Source: Anisodus tanguticus
Lineage: Eukaryota > Streptophyta > Magnoliopsida > Solanales > Solanaceae
Length of the DNA: 64,000 nucleotides
Assembly: GCA_034509755.1 (NCBI GenBank)
Contig: CM067559.1
Span: forward strand, 19,946,501-20,010,500
Direction of reading: 5' to 3'
The translations under genes and the position numbers were made by a program. The notes under the pieces were generated by a model. That model had not been told where the DNA came from. It ran no database searches and saw only the letters and a list, made by a program, of their open reading frames with translations. This document shows, in pieces, positions 52,601-64,000 of this stretch (position 1 is its first letter; each line of letters starts with the position of its first letter).

Positions 52601-55600
52601 TTAAATCATAATAACTCAAGAAAATAATGCAGAAAGAATTACACCAAGAAAGGCTTTTTTGAATTGAGGTTGATTAACACTAACCTAGATATGAATCATG
52701 TGAAATTCTTTGGCTGCAGTGAGAGTAAATGACAGAGGAAAATGAAGAGGGTATGGACTATTTAAAAAGCGAGATCACAATAATCAAGATTCATGAATTA
52801 AGGACAACAATTAAACATAAAATGACAGACTATATATAGCAATCAAAATTCAAGAATTGAGGATAGTAACAAACCAAGATTCAATACATGAGGATATTAT
52901 AAAATTTAAAAAATGATATTACATCGATCTAAAATTCAAGCATTGTGGATAGGAACAACCTTAACTCATAGCACTCACATAGAGACAAAAAGTCATTATT
53001 CATGATCATCTTCATGCTCGTGTCACTACTATTACGGTTCTTAAACGTTATTATTGATGAACTCATATTGAAGTGTTCCTCAAACTTTTTTCAGTAGTAT
53101 AAAAGAAGAGTTGAACCCGTGACGTACGGTTAATGATGAAGGAGGACTTACCACTCCACCGCAACACTTGTTGTTAACGATCCACGTTGCTCATTCATTA
53201 AAACTTCATTCATCATTTATAATTACTTTTTTTAATAATATTATTGTTATTTTAAAAAATGTGCACTACATAATCGGCGTACACGTGAAACGCACGTGTC
53301 GAGAAACAAGTACATCGATAAGCTTCTCGCGAGAAAGATATGAATTCAAAAAGCACTAGAAAAGCCGAAGGTCTTCGAGAGAAAAATTTATGAGATATAG
53401 ATTATAACGATTACAATATAAATTATTTAAATAAAAAATACAAAAAAATTCTACTGAAATTTTCTTCTAAATTTTTTGGTCCATGGATAGGAATCAAATA
53501 CAATGGAAGAAGCTTTTAGACAAACTAAGAGTCTAGTAAACCTAGTTCATATCATTTTGACTTCACATCCATCCTCTCCTCTTTCAAATCTATATAGTTA
53601 AACAAACACTTAATTGCATAAAATGAAACCTACTCAACATAAATATACAATCTAGGATATATTGGGGTTACATCTCATGAAATTAATAATCTTATATGCA
53701 TAAAAGAAATATATGATATATCATTAAAGAGGAAAATATATGAATTGCCATGGATATATGAACGACAATAAAGGTGATATATAATTTTAATATTTAATGA
53801 TATAATCAAAGTAAACCAATTACATTATTATACAACGAAAAGGCACCAATTTTAGGAACCACATTTATACATCTAATTTATTATATACACCATACATTAA
53901 ATCATAATAACTCAAGAAAATAATGCAGAAAGAATTACACCAAGAAAGGCTTTTTTGAATTGAGGTTGATTAACACTAACCTAGATATGAATCATGTGAA
54001 ATTCTTTGGGCTGCTGAGTGAGAGTAAATGAAGAGGAAAATGAAGAGGGTATGGACTATTTAATAAAAGCGAGATCACAATAATCAAGATTCGTGAAATT
54101 AAGGACAACAATTAAACATAAAATGACGAGACTATATATAGCAATCAAAATTCAAGAATTGAGGATAGTAACAAACCAAGATTCAATACATGAGGATATT
54201 ATAAAATTTAAAAAATGATATTACATCGATCTAAAATTCAAGCATTGTGGATAGGAACAACCTTAACTCGTAGCACTCACATAGAGACAAAAAGTCATTA
54301 TTCATGATCATCTTCATGCTCGTGTCACTACTATTACGGTTCTTAAACGTTATTATTGATGAACTCATATTGAAGTGTTCCTCAAACTTTTTTCAGTAGT
54401 ATAAAAGACGAGTTGAACCCGTGACGTCTGGTTAATGATGAAGGAGGACTTACCACTCCACCGCAACACTTGTTGTTAACGATCCACGTTGATCATTCAT
54501 TAAAACTTCATTCATCATTTATAATTACTTTTTTTAATAATATTATTGTTATTTTACAAAAATGTGCACTACATAATCGGCGTACACGAAAACACGTGTC
54601 GAGAAACAAGTACATCGATAAGCTCGCGAGAAAGATATGAATTCAAAAAGCACTAGAAAAGCCGACGGTCTTCAGAGAAAAATTTATGAGATATAGATTA
54701 TAACAGTTACAATATAAATTATTTAAATAAAAAATACAAAAAAAATTCTACTGAAATTTTCTTCTAAATTTTTTGGTCCATGGATAGGAATCAAATACAA
54801 TGGAAGAAGCTTTTAGACAAACTAAGAGTCTAGTAAACCTAGTTCATATCATTTTGACTTCACATCCATCCTCTCCTCTTTCAAATCTATACAGTTAGAA
54901 ACAAACACTTAATTGCATAAAATGAAACCTACTCAACATAAATATACAATCTAGGATATATTGGGGTTACATCTCATGAAATTAATAATCTTATGCAAAA
55001 AAACATAACATAGGAAAGAAATATATGATATATCATTACAGAGGAAAATATATGAATTTGCCATGGATATATGAACGACAACAAAAAAGTGATATATAAT
55101 TTTAATATTAAATGATATAATCAAAGTAAACCAATTACATTATTATACAAAGAAAAGGCACCAATTTTAGGAACCACATTTATACATCTAATTTATTATA
55201 TACACCATACATTAAATCATAATAACTCAAGAAAATAATGCAGAAAGAATTACACCAAGAAAGGCTTTTTTGAATTGAGGTTGATTAACACTAACCTAGA
55301 TATGAATCATGTGAAATTCTTTGGCTGCTGTGAGAGTAAATGACAGAGGAAAATGAAGAGGGTATGGACTATTTAATAAAAACTGAGATCACAATAATCA
55401 AGATTCGTGAATTAAGGACAACAATTAAACATAAAATGACAGACTATATATAGCAATCAAAATTCAAGAATTGAGGATAGTAACAAACCAAGATTCAATA
55501 CATGAGGATATTATAAAATTTAAAAAATGATATTACATCGATCTAAAATTCAAGCATTGTGGATAGGAACAACCTTAACTCGTAGCACTCACATAGAGAC

Positions 55601-56211
55601 AAAAAGTCATTATTCATGATCATCTTCATGCTCGTGTCACTACTATTACGGTTCTTAAACGTTATTATTGATGAACTCATATTGAAGTGTTCCTCAAACT
55701 TTTTTCAGTAGTATAAAAGACGAGTTGAACCCGTGACGTCTGGTTAATGATGAAGGAGGACTTACCACTCCACCGCAACACTTGTTGTTAACGATCCACG
55801 TTGCACATTCATTAAAACTTCATTCATCATCTATAATTACTTTTTTTTAATAATATTACTGTTATTTTACAAAAATGTGCACTACATAATCGGCGTACAC
55901 GTGAAACGCACGTGTCGAGAAACAAGTACATCGATAAGCTTCTGCAGAAAGATATGAATTCAAAAAGCACTAGAAAAGCCGAAGGTCTTCAGAGAAAAAT
56001 TTATGAGATATAGATTATAACAGTTACAATATAAATTATTTAAATAAAAAATACAAAAAAATTCTACTGAAATTTTCTTCTAAATTTTTTGGTCCATGGA
56101 TAGGAATCAAATACAATGGAAGAAGCTTTTAGACAAACTAAGAGTCTAGTAAACCTAGTTCATATCATTTTGACTTCACATCCATCCTCTCCTCTTTCAA
56201 ATCTATATAGT

Positions 56212-57517
56212 TAGAAACAAACACTTAATTGCATAAAATGAAACCTACTCAACATAAATATACAATCTAGGATATATTGGGGTTACATCTCATGAAATTA
56301 ATAATCTTATGCAAAAAAACATGCATAGGAAAGAAATATATGATATATCATTAAAGAGGAAAATATATGAATTGCCATGGATATATGAACGACAATAAAG
56401 GTGATATATAATTTTAATATTTAATGATATAATCAAAGTAAACCAATTACATTATTATACAATGAAAAGGCACCAATTTTAGGAACCACATTTATACATC
56501 TAATTTATTATATACACCATACATTAAATCATAATAACTCAAGAAAATAATGCAGAAAGAATTACACCAAGAAAGACTTTTTTGAATTGAGTTGATTAAC
56601 ACTAACCTAGATATGAATCATGTGAAATTCTTTGGCTGCTGTGAGAGTAAATGAGAGGAAAATGAAGAGGGTAGGACTATTTAATAAAAGCGAGATCACA
56701 ATAATCAAGATTCATGAATTAAGGACAACAATTAAACATAAAATGACAGACTATATATAGCAATCAAAATTCAAGAATTGAGGATAGTAACAAACCAAGA
56801 TTCAATACATGAGGATATTATAAAATTTAAAAAATGATATTACATGGATATAAAATTCAAGCATTGTGGATAGGAACAACCTTAACTCGTAGCACTCACA
56901 TAGAGACAAAAGTCATTATTCATGATCATCTTCATGCTCGTGTCACTACTATTACGGTTCTTAAACGTTATTATTGATGAACTCATATTGAAGTGTTCCT
57001 CAAACTTTTTTCAGTAGTCTAAAAGACTAGTTGAACCCGAGACCTCTGGTTAATGATGAAGGAGGACTTACCACTCCACCGCAACACTTGTTGTTAACGA
57101 TCCACGTTGATCTTTCATTAAAACTTAATTCATCATTTATAATAACTTTTTTAATAATATTACTATTATTTTACAAAAAATGTGCACTACATAATCGGTG
57201 TACACGTGAAACGCACGTGTCGAGAAACAAGTACATCGATAATCTTCTGCAGAAAGATATGAATTCAAAAAGCACTAGAAAAGCCGAAGGTCTTCGAGAG
57301 AAAAATTTATGAGATATAGATTATAACAGTTACAATATAAATTATTTAAATAAAAAATACAAAAAAATTCTACTGAAATTTTCTTCTAAATTTTTTGGTC
57401 CATGGATAGGAATCAAATAGAATGGAAGAAGCTTTTAGACAAACTAAGAGTCTAGTAAACCTAGTTCATATCATTTTACCTTCACATCCATCCTCTCCTC
57501 TTTCAAATCTATATAGT
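56212..57517 (+). repeat. Satellite unit 28, mosaic copy
   Basis: Its middle carries ACATGGATATAAAATTC, AGAGACAAAAGTCATT and TCTAAAAGACTAGTTGAACC, the combination of unit 7 (28926-30238), while immediate neighbours have ACATCGATC, five A's and TATAAAAGACGAG. It also shows a half-deleted ACATGCATAGG indel and a core-type ATAATAACTTTTTTAATAAT. This suggests gene conversion or unequal exchange over about 25 kb. Confidence 0.75.
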
Positions 57518-59646
57518 TAGAAACAAACACTTAATTGCATAAAATGAAACCTACTCAACATAAATATACAATCTAGGATATATTGGGGTTACATCTCATG
57601 AAATTAATAATCTTATGCAGAAAAACATAACATAGGAAAGAAATATATGATATATCATTAAAGAGGAAAATATATGAATTGCCATGGATATATGAACGAC
57701 AATAAAGGTGATATATAATTTTAATATTTAATGATATAATCAAAGTAAACCAATTACATTATTATACAATGAAAAGGCACCAATTTTAGGAACCACATTT
57801 ATACATCTAATTTATTATATACACCATACATTAAATCATAATAACTCAAGAAAATAATGCAGAAAGAATTACACCAAGAAAGACTTTTTTGAATTGAGGT
57901 TGATTAACACTAACCTAGATGTGAATCATGTGAAATGCTTTGGCTGCTGTGAGAGTAAATGGAAGAGAAAATGAAGAGGGTATAGGACTATCTAATAAAA
58001 AGCGAGATCACAATAATCAAGATTCGTGAATTAAGGACAACAATTAAACATAAAATGACAGACTATATATAGCAATCAAAATTCAAGAATTGAGGATAGT
58101 AACAAATCAAGATTCAATACATGAGGATAGTATAAAATTTAAAAAATGATATTACATCGATCTAAAATTCAAGCATTGTGGATAGGAACAACCTTAACTC
58201 GTAGCACTCACATAGAGACAAAAAGTCATTATTCATGATCATCTTCATGCTCGTGTCACTACTATTACGGTTCTTAAACGTTATTATTGATGAACTCATA
58301 TTGAAGTGTTCCTCAAACTTTTTTCAGTAGTATAAAAGACGAGTTGAACCCGTGACGTCTGGTTAATGATGAAGGAGGACTTACCACTCCACCGCAACAC
58401 TTGTTGTTAACGATCCACGTTGCTCATTCATTAAAACTTCATTCATCATTTATAATTACTTTTTTAATAATATTATTGTTATTTTACAAAAATGTGCACT
58501 ACATAATCGGCGTACACGTGAAACGCACGTGTCGAGAAACAAGTACATCGATAAGCTTCTGCAGAAAGATATGAATTCAAAAAGCACTAGAAAAGCCGAA
58601 GGTCTTCAGAGAAAAATTTATGAGATATAGATTATAACAGTTACAATATAAATTATTTAAATAAAAAATACAAAAAAATTCTACTGAAATTTTCTTCTAA
58701 ATTTTTTGGTCCATGGATAGGAATCAAATACAATGGAAGAAGCTTTTAGACAAACTAAGAGTCTAGTAAACCTAGTTCATATCATTTTGACTTCACATCC
58801 ATCCTCTCCTCTTTCAAATCTATATAGTTAGAAACAAACACTTAATTGCATAAAATGAAACCTACTCAACATAAATATACAATCTAGGATATATTGGGGT
58901 TACATCTCATGAAATTAATAATCTTATGCAAAAAAACATAACATAGGAAAGAAATATATGATATATCATTAAAAGAGGAAAATATATGAATTTGCCATGG
59001 ATATATGAACGACAATAAAGGTGATATATAATTTTAATATTAAATGATATAATCAAAGTAAACCAATTACATTATTATACAATGAAAAAGGCACCAATTT
59101 TAGGAACCACATTTATACATCTAATTTATTATATACACCATACATTAAATCATAATAACTCAAGAAAATAATGCAGAAAGAATTACACCAAGAAAGACTT
59201 TTTTGAATTGAGGTTGATTAACACTAACCTAGATGTGAATCATGTGAAATGCTTTGGCTGCTGTGAGAGTAAATGGAAGAGGAAAAGGAAGAGGGAATAG
59301 GACTATCTAATAAAACGAGATCACAATAATCAAGATTCATGAATTAAGGACAACAAACAAACATAAAATGACAGACTATATATAGCAATCAAAATTCAAG
59401 AATTGAGGATAGTAACAAATCAAGATTCAATACATGAGGATAGTATAAAATTTAAAAAATGATATTACATCGATCTAAAATTCAAGCATTGTGGATAGGA
59501 ACAACCTTAACTCGTAGCACTCACATAGAGACAAAAAGTCATTATTCATGATCATCTTCATGCTCGTGTCACTACTATTACGGTTATTAAACGTTATTAT
59601 TGATGAACTCATATTGAAGTGTTCCTCAAACTTTTTTCAGTAGTAT

Positions 59647-59712
59647 AAAAGACGAGTTGAACCCGTGACGTCTGGTTAATGATGAAGGAGGACTTACCAC
59701 TCCACCGCAACA
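59647..59712 (-). promoter_or_regulatory. tRNA-like Pol III module in satellite unit 30 (representative; recurs in every unit)
   Basis: Minus strand, in order: A-box-like GGTGGAGTGG (59706-59697), about 34 bp, B box GTTCAACTC (59662-59654, matching GTTCRANNC), then TTTT (59650-59647). The spacing and the flanking text (AACCAGACGTCACGGGTTC) resemble the head of a plant tRNA-derived SINE. Matching modules lie at the same place in all units, for example 34942-35010 in unit 11, and in the remnant near 7975-8035. Core units have GGTGGAGTTG as A box. Transcription is not shown by sequence alone. Confidence 0.65.
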
Positions 59713-59826
59713 CTTGTTGTTAACGATCCACGTTGCTCATTCATTAAAACTTCATTCATCATGTATAATTACTTTTTTAATAATATTACTGTTATTTTAC
59801 AAAAATGTGTACTACATAATCGGCGT

Positions 59827-59845
59827 ACACGTGAAACGCACGTGT
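59827..59845. repeat. G-box inverted repeat in satellite unit 30 (representative)
   Basis: ACACGTG-AAACG-CACGTGT: perfect 7-bp arms around 5 nt, each arm containing a CACGTG or half of it. Present in most units from 28.6 kb onward; edge units have only one arm (near 22122, 23410, 24723). Confidence 0.8.
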
Positions 59846-62800
59846 CGAGAAACAAGTACATCGATAAGCTTCTGGAGAAAGATATGAATTCAAAAAGCAC
59901 TAGAAAAGCCGAAGGTCTTCAGAGAAAAATTTATGAGATATAGATTATAACAGTTACAATATAAATTATTTAAATAAAAAATACAAAAAAATTCTACTGA
60001 AATTTTCTTCTAAATTTTTTGGTCCATGGATAGGAATCAAATACAATGGAAGAAGATTTTAGACAAACTAAGAGTCTAGTAAACCTAGTTCAGTTCATAT
60101 CATTTTGACTTCACATCCATCCTCTCCTCTTTCAAATCTATATAGTTAGAAACAAACACTTAATTGCATAAAATGAAACCTACTCAACATAAATATACAA
60201 TCTAGGATATATTGGGGTTACATCTCATGAAATTAATAATCTTATGCAAAAAAACATAACATAGGAAAGAAATATATGATATATCATAAAAGGAAAATAT
60301 ATGAATTGCCATGGATATATGAACGACAATAAAGGTGATATATAATTTTAATATTTAATGATATAATCAAAGTAAACCAATTACATTATTATACAATGAA
60401 AAGGCACCAATTTTAGGAACCACATTTATACATCTAATTTATTAGATACACCATACATTAAATCATAATAACTCAAGAAAATAATGCAGAAAGAATTACA
60501 CCAAGAAAGACTTTTTTGAATTGAGGTTGATTAACACTAACCTAGATGTGAATCATGTGAAATGCTTTGGCTGCTGTGAGAGTAAATGGAAGAGGAAAAG
60601 GAAGAGGATAGCGACTATCTAATAGAAACTGAGATCACAATAATCATGATTCTTGAATTAAGGACAGTAACAAACATAAAATGACAGACTATATATAACA
60701 ATCAAAATTCAAGAATTGAGGATAGTAACAAATCAAGATTCAATACATGAGGATAGTATAAAATTTAAAAAATGATATTACATGGATATAAAATTCAAGC
60801 ATTGTGGATAGGAACAACCTTAACTCGTAGCACTCACATAGAGACAAAAAGTCATTATTCATGATCATCTTCATGCTCGTGTCACTACTATTACGGTTAT
60901 TAAACGTTATTATTGATGAACTCATATTGAAGTGTTCCTCAAACTTTTTTCAGTAGTATAAAAGACGAGTTGAACCCGTGACGTCTGGTTAATGATGAAG
61001 GAGGACTTACCACTCCACCGCAACACTTGTTGTTAACGATCCACGTTGCTCATTCATTAAAACTTCATTCATCATGTATAATTACTTTTTTAATAATATT
61101 ACTGTTATTTTACAAAAATGTGTACTACATAATCGACGTACACGTGAAACGCACGTGTCGAGAAACAAGTACATCGATAAGCTTCTGCAGTAAGATATGA
61201 ATTCAAAAAGCACCAAAAAAGCCGAAGGTCTTCATAGAAAAATTTATGAGATATAGATTATAACAGTTACAATATAAATTATTTAAATAAAAAATACAAA
61301 AAAATTCTACTGAAATTTTCTTCTAAATTTTTTGGTCCATGGATAGGAATCAAATACAATGGAAGAAGATTTTAGACAAACTAAGAGTCTAGTAAACCTA
61401 GTTCATATCATTTTGACTTCACATCCATCCTCTCCTCTTTCAAATCTATATAGTTAGAAACAAACACTTAATTGCATAAAATGAAACCTACTCAACATAA
61501 ATATACAATCTAGGATATATTGGGGTTACATCTCTTGAAATTAATAATCTTATGCAAAAAAACATAACATAGGAAAGAAATATATGATATATCGTAAAAG
61601 TAGAAAATATATGAATTGCCATGGATATATGAACGACAATAAAGGTGATATATAATTTTAATATTTAATGATATATTCAAAGTAAACCAATTACATTATG
61701 ATACAATGAAAAGGCACCAATTTTAGGAACCACATTTATACATCTAATTTATTAATATACACCATACATTAAACCATAATAACTCAAGAAAATAATTCAG
61801 AAAGAATTACACCAAGAAAGACTTTTTTGAATTGAGGTTGATTAACACTAACCTAGATGTGAATCATGTGAAATGCTTTGGCTGCTGTGAGAGTAAATGG
61901 AAGAGAAAAGGAAGAGAATAGAGACTATCTAATAGAAACTGAGATCACAATAATCAAGATTCATTAATTAAGGACATAAAATGACAGACAATATATAGCA
62001 ATCAAAATTCAAGAATTGAGGATAGTAACAAATCAAGATTCAATACATGAGGATAGTATAAAATTTAAAAAATGATATTACATCGATCTAAAATTCAAGC
62101 ATTGTGGATAGGAACAACCTTAACTCGTAGCACTCACATAGAGACAAAAAGTCATTATTCATGATCATCTTCATGCTCGTGTCACTACTATTACGGTTAT
62201 TAAACGTTATTATTGATGAACTCATATTGAAGTGTTCCTCAAACTTTTTTCAGTAGTATAAAAGACGAGTTGAACCCGTGACGTCTGGTTAATGATGAAG
62301 GAGGACTCACCACTCCACCGCAACACTTGTTGTTAACGATCCACGTTGCTCATTCATTAAAACTTCATTCATCATGTATAATTACTTTTTTAATAATATT
62401 ACTTGTTATTTTACAAAAATGTGTACTACATAATCGGCGTACACGTGAAACGCACGTGTCGAGAAACAAGTACATCGATAAGCTTCGCAGAAAGATATGA
62501 ATTCAAAAAGCACTAAAAAAGCCGAAGGTCTTGAGAGAAAAATTTATGAGATATAGATTATAACAGTTACAATATAAATTATTTAAATAAAAATACAAAA
62601 AATCTCTACTGAAATTTTCTTCTAAATTTTTTGGTCCATGGATAGGAATCAAATACAATGGAAGAAGCTTTTAGACAAACTAAGAGTCTAGTAAACCTAG
62701 TTCATATCATTTTGACTTCACATCCATCCTCTCCTCTTTCAAATCTATATAGTTAGAAACAAACACTTAATTGCATAAAATGAAACCTACTCAACATAAA

Positions 62801-64000
62801 TATACAATCTAGGATATATTGGGGTTACATCTCATGAAATTAATAATCTTATGCAAAAAAACATATCATAGGAAAGAAATATATGATATATCATAAAAGT
62901 GGAAAATATATGAATTGCCATGGATATATGAACGACAATAAGGTGATATATAATTTTAATATTAAATGATATATTCAAAGTAAACCAATTACATTATGAT
63001 ACAATGAAAAGGCACCAATTTTAGGAACCACATTTATACATCTAATTTATTAATATACACCATACATTAAACATAATAACTCAAGAAAATAATTCAGAAA
63101 GAATTACACCAAGAAAGACTTTTTTGAATTGAGGTTGATTAACACTAACCTAGATGTGAATCATGTGAAATGCTTTGGCTGCTGTGAGAGTAAATGGAAG
63201 AGGAAAAGGAAGAGAATAGAGACTATCTAATAGAAACTGAGATCACAATAATCAAGATTCATTAATTAAGGACATAAAATGACAGACAATATATAGCAAT
63301 CAAAATTCAAGAATTGAGGATAGTAACAAATCAAGATTCAATACATGAGGATAGTATAAAATTTAAAAAATGATATTACATCGATCTAAAATTCAAGCAT
63401 TGTGGATAGGAACAACCTTAACTCGTAGCACTCACATAGAGACAAAAAGTCATTATTCATGATCATCTTCATGCTCGTGTCACTACTATTACGGTTATTA
63501 AACGTTATTATTGATGAACTCATATTGAAGTGTTCCTCAAACTTTTTTCAGTAGTATAAAAGACGACGAGTTGAACCCGTGACGTCTGGTTAATGATGAA
63601 GGAGGACTCACCACTCCACCGCAACACTTGTTGTTAACGATCCACGTTGCTCATTCATTAAAACTTCATTCATCATGTATAATTACTTTTTTAATAATAT
63701 TACTGTTATTTTACAAAAATGTGTACTACATAATCGGCGTACACGTGAAACGCACGTGTCGAGAAACAAGTACATCGATAAGCTTCTGCAGAAAGATATG
63801 AATTCAAAAAGCACCAAAAAAGCCGAAGGTCTTCGAGAGAAAAATTTATGAGATATAGATTATAACGATTACAATATAAATTATTTAAATAAAAATACAA
63901 AACATTCTACTGAAATTTTCTTCTAAATTTTTTGGTCCATGGATAGGAATCAAATACAATGGAAGAAGCTTTTAGACAAACTAAGAGTCTAGTAAACCTA

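Larger units (their letters stand above)
21126..64000 (+). repeat. Satellite array, 33 head-to-tail ~1.3-kb units, open at the right edge
   Basis: Every unit repeats the whole series of landmarks in the same order and orientation. Taking the TAGAAACAAACACTTAATTG landmark as start, units begin at 21126, 22423, 23714, 25026, 26338, 27650, 28926, 30239, 31535, 32846, 34142, 35438, 36732, 38028, 39322, 40621, 41917, 43211, 44503, 45796, 47092, 48389, 49685, 50994, 52288, 53599, 54896, 56212, 57518, 58829, 60147, 61455 and 62754 (last one cut at 64000). Lengths run 1276-1318 bp, in two classes near 1296 and 1311. Units are AT-rich. There is no supported protein gene: open frames of 60-97 codons recur because the sequence recurs. 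A long satellite like this suggests pericentromeric or other heterochromatin (inference). Confidence 0.97.
49685..64000 (+). repeat. Units 23-33, right block, mostly long class
   Basis: Most are 1306-1318 bp with ACATAACATAGGA; unit 24 (1294 bp) lacks it and unit 26 has TATATGCATAAAAGAAATAT at that site. From unit 29 onward GATGTGAATCATGTGAAATGC and ATGGAAGAGGAAAAGG, features of the left edge, return. Unit 28 is a mosaic. The array continues beyond the window. Confidence 0.88.

Noticed and set aside
24745..63802. ATCGATAAGCTTCTGCAG followed by GAATTC in most units looks like a cloning polylinker (ClaI, HindIII, PstI, EcoRI).
   Set aside because: The order and spacing do not match a vector I know, the edge units show a diverged natural version (AAGCATCTGCAAAAGG), and the flanks are satellite.
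21950..63900. Recurring open frames of 60-97 codons in the satellite, on both strands (for example 29751-30044 and 47959-48189).
   Set aside because: They repeat because the unit repeats, break at unit-specific indels, are low in complexity and match no family I recognise.
21126..64000. CRISPR-like regular repeat.
   Set aside because: The repeat is 1.3 kb and gapless, with no spacers and no cas genes, in plant DNA.
21126..64000. Ribosomal DNA intergenic spacer array.
   Set aside because: No 18S, 5.8S, 25S or 5S sequence is seen in any unit or in the flanks.
21126..64000. Each 1.3-kb unit as a Helitron or other transposon in tandem.
   Set aside because: No terminal CTRR with hairpin, terminal inverted repeats, or target duplications recur at any fixed point of the unit.

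Overview
The window is repeat-rich nuclear DNA of a flowering plant, probably a eudicot (not pinned further). No host gene is evident. It holds a decayed Sirevirus-type Ty1/copia retrotransposon, a decayed Tat/Ogre-type Ty3/gypsy retrotransposon, and a very large AT-rich tandem array. This is the texture of heterochromatin.

Layout. (1) 1-7572: Sirevirus-type copia sequence, all on the minus strand. The order in transcription sense is envelope-like gene remnant (7571-6180), polypurine tract, one LTR (5649-4717), initiator-Met primer-binding site, gag (4677-2989), then protease, integrase and reverse transcriptase, running off the left edge inside RNase H. A single LTR with a polypurine tract on one side and a PBS on the other means two tandem elements share it. 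(2) 7573-8469: diverged, internally deleted remnant of the 1.3-kb satellite. (3) 8470-21125: a 12.66-kb Tat-lineage gypsy element on the minus strand, inserted into the satellite with a 5-bp target duplication (GTAAG) on both sides. Its gag-pol is riddled with stops and frameshifts. It carries, antisense to its own genes, a plant-mobile-domain gene (9532-12845) with two recognisable introns. (4) 21126-64000: about 33 head-to-tail units of a ~1.3-kb satellite, continuing past the right edge. Each unit carries a minus-strand tRNA-like Pol III A box/B box/T4 module and a G-box-like hairpin.

History as inferred: the satellite existed first; the gypsy element landed in its left edge; homogenisation made the middle units (about 32.8-49.7 kb) uniform and short (~1296 bp) while outer units kept an older ~1311-bp form. 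The coding regions are pseudogenes damaged mostly by stops explicable as transitions. The least ordinary items are the tRNA-like module in every unit, the recurrent palindrome ATGTTGnnnCAACAT confined to the copia part, the intron-bearing antisense gene, and unit-to-unit indels concentrated at CAG/CTG sites, which look like consensus errors at CHG-methylated cytosines.
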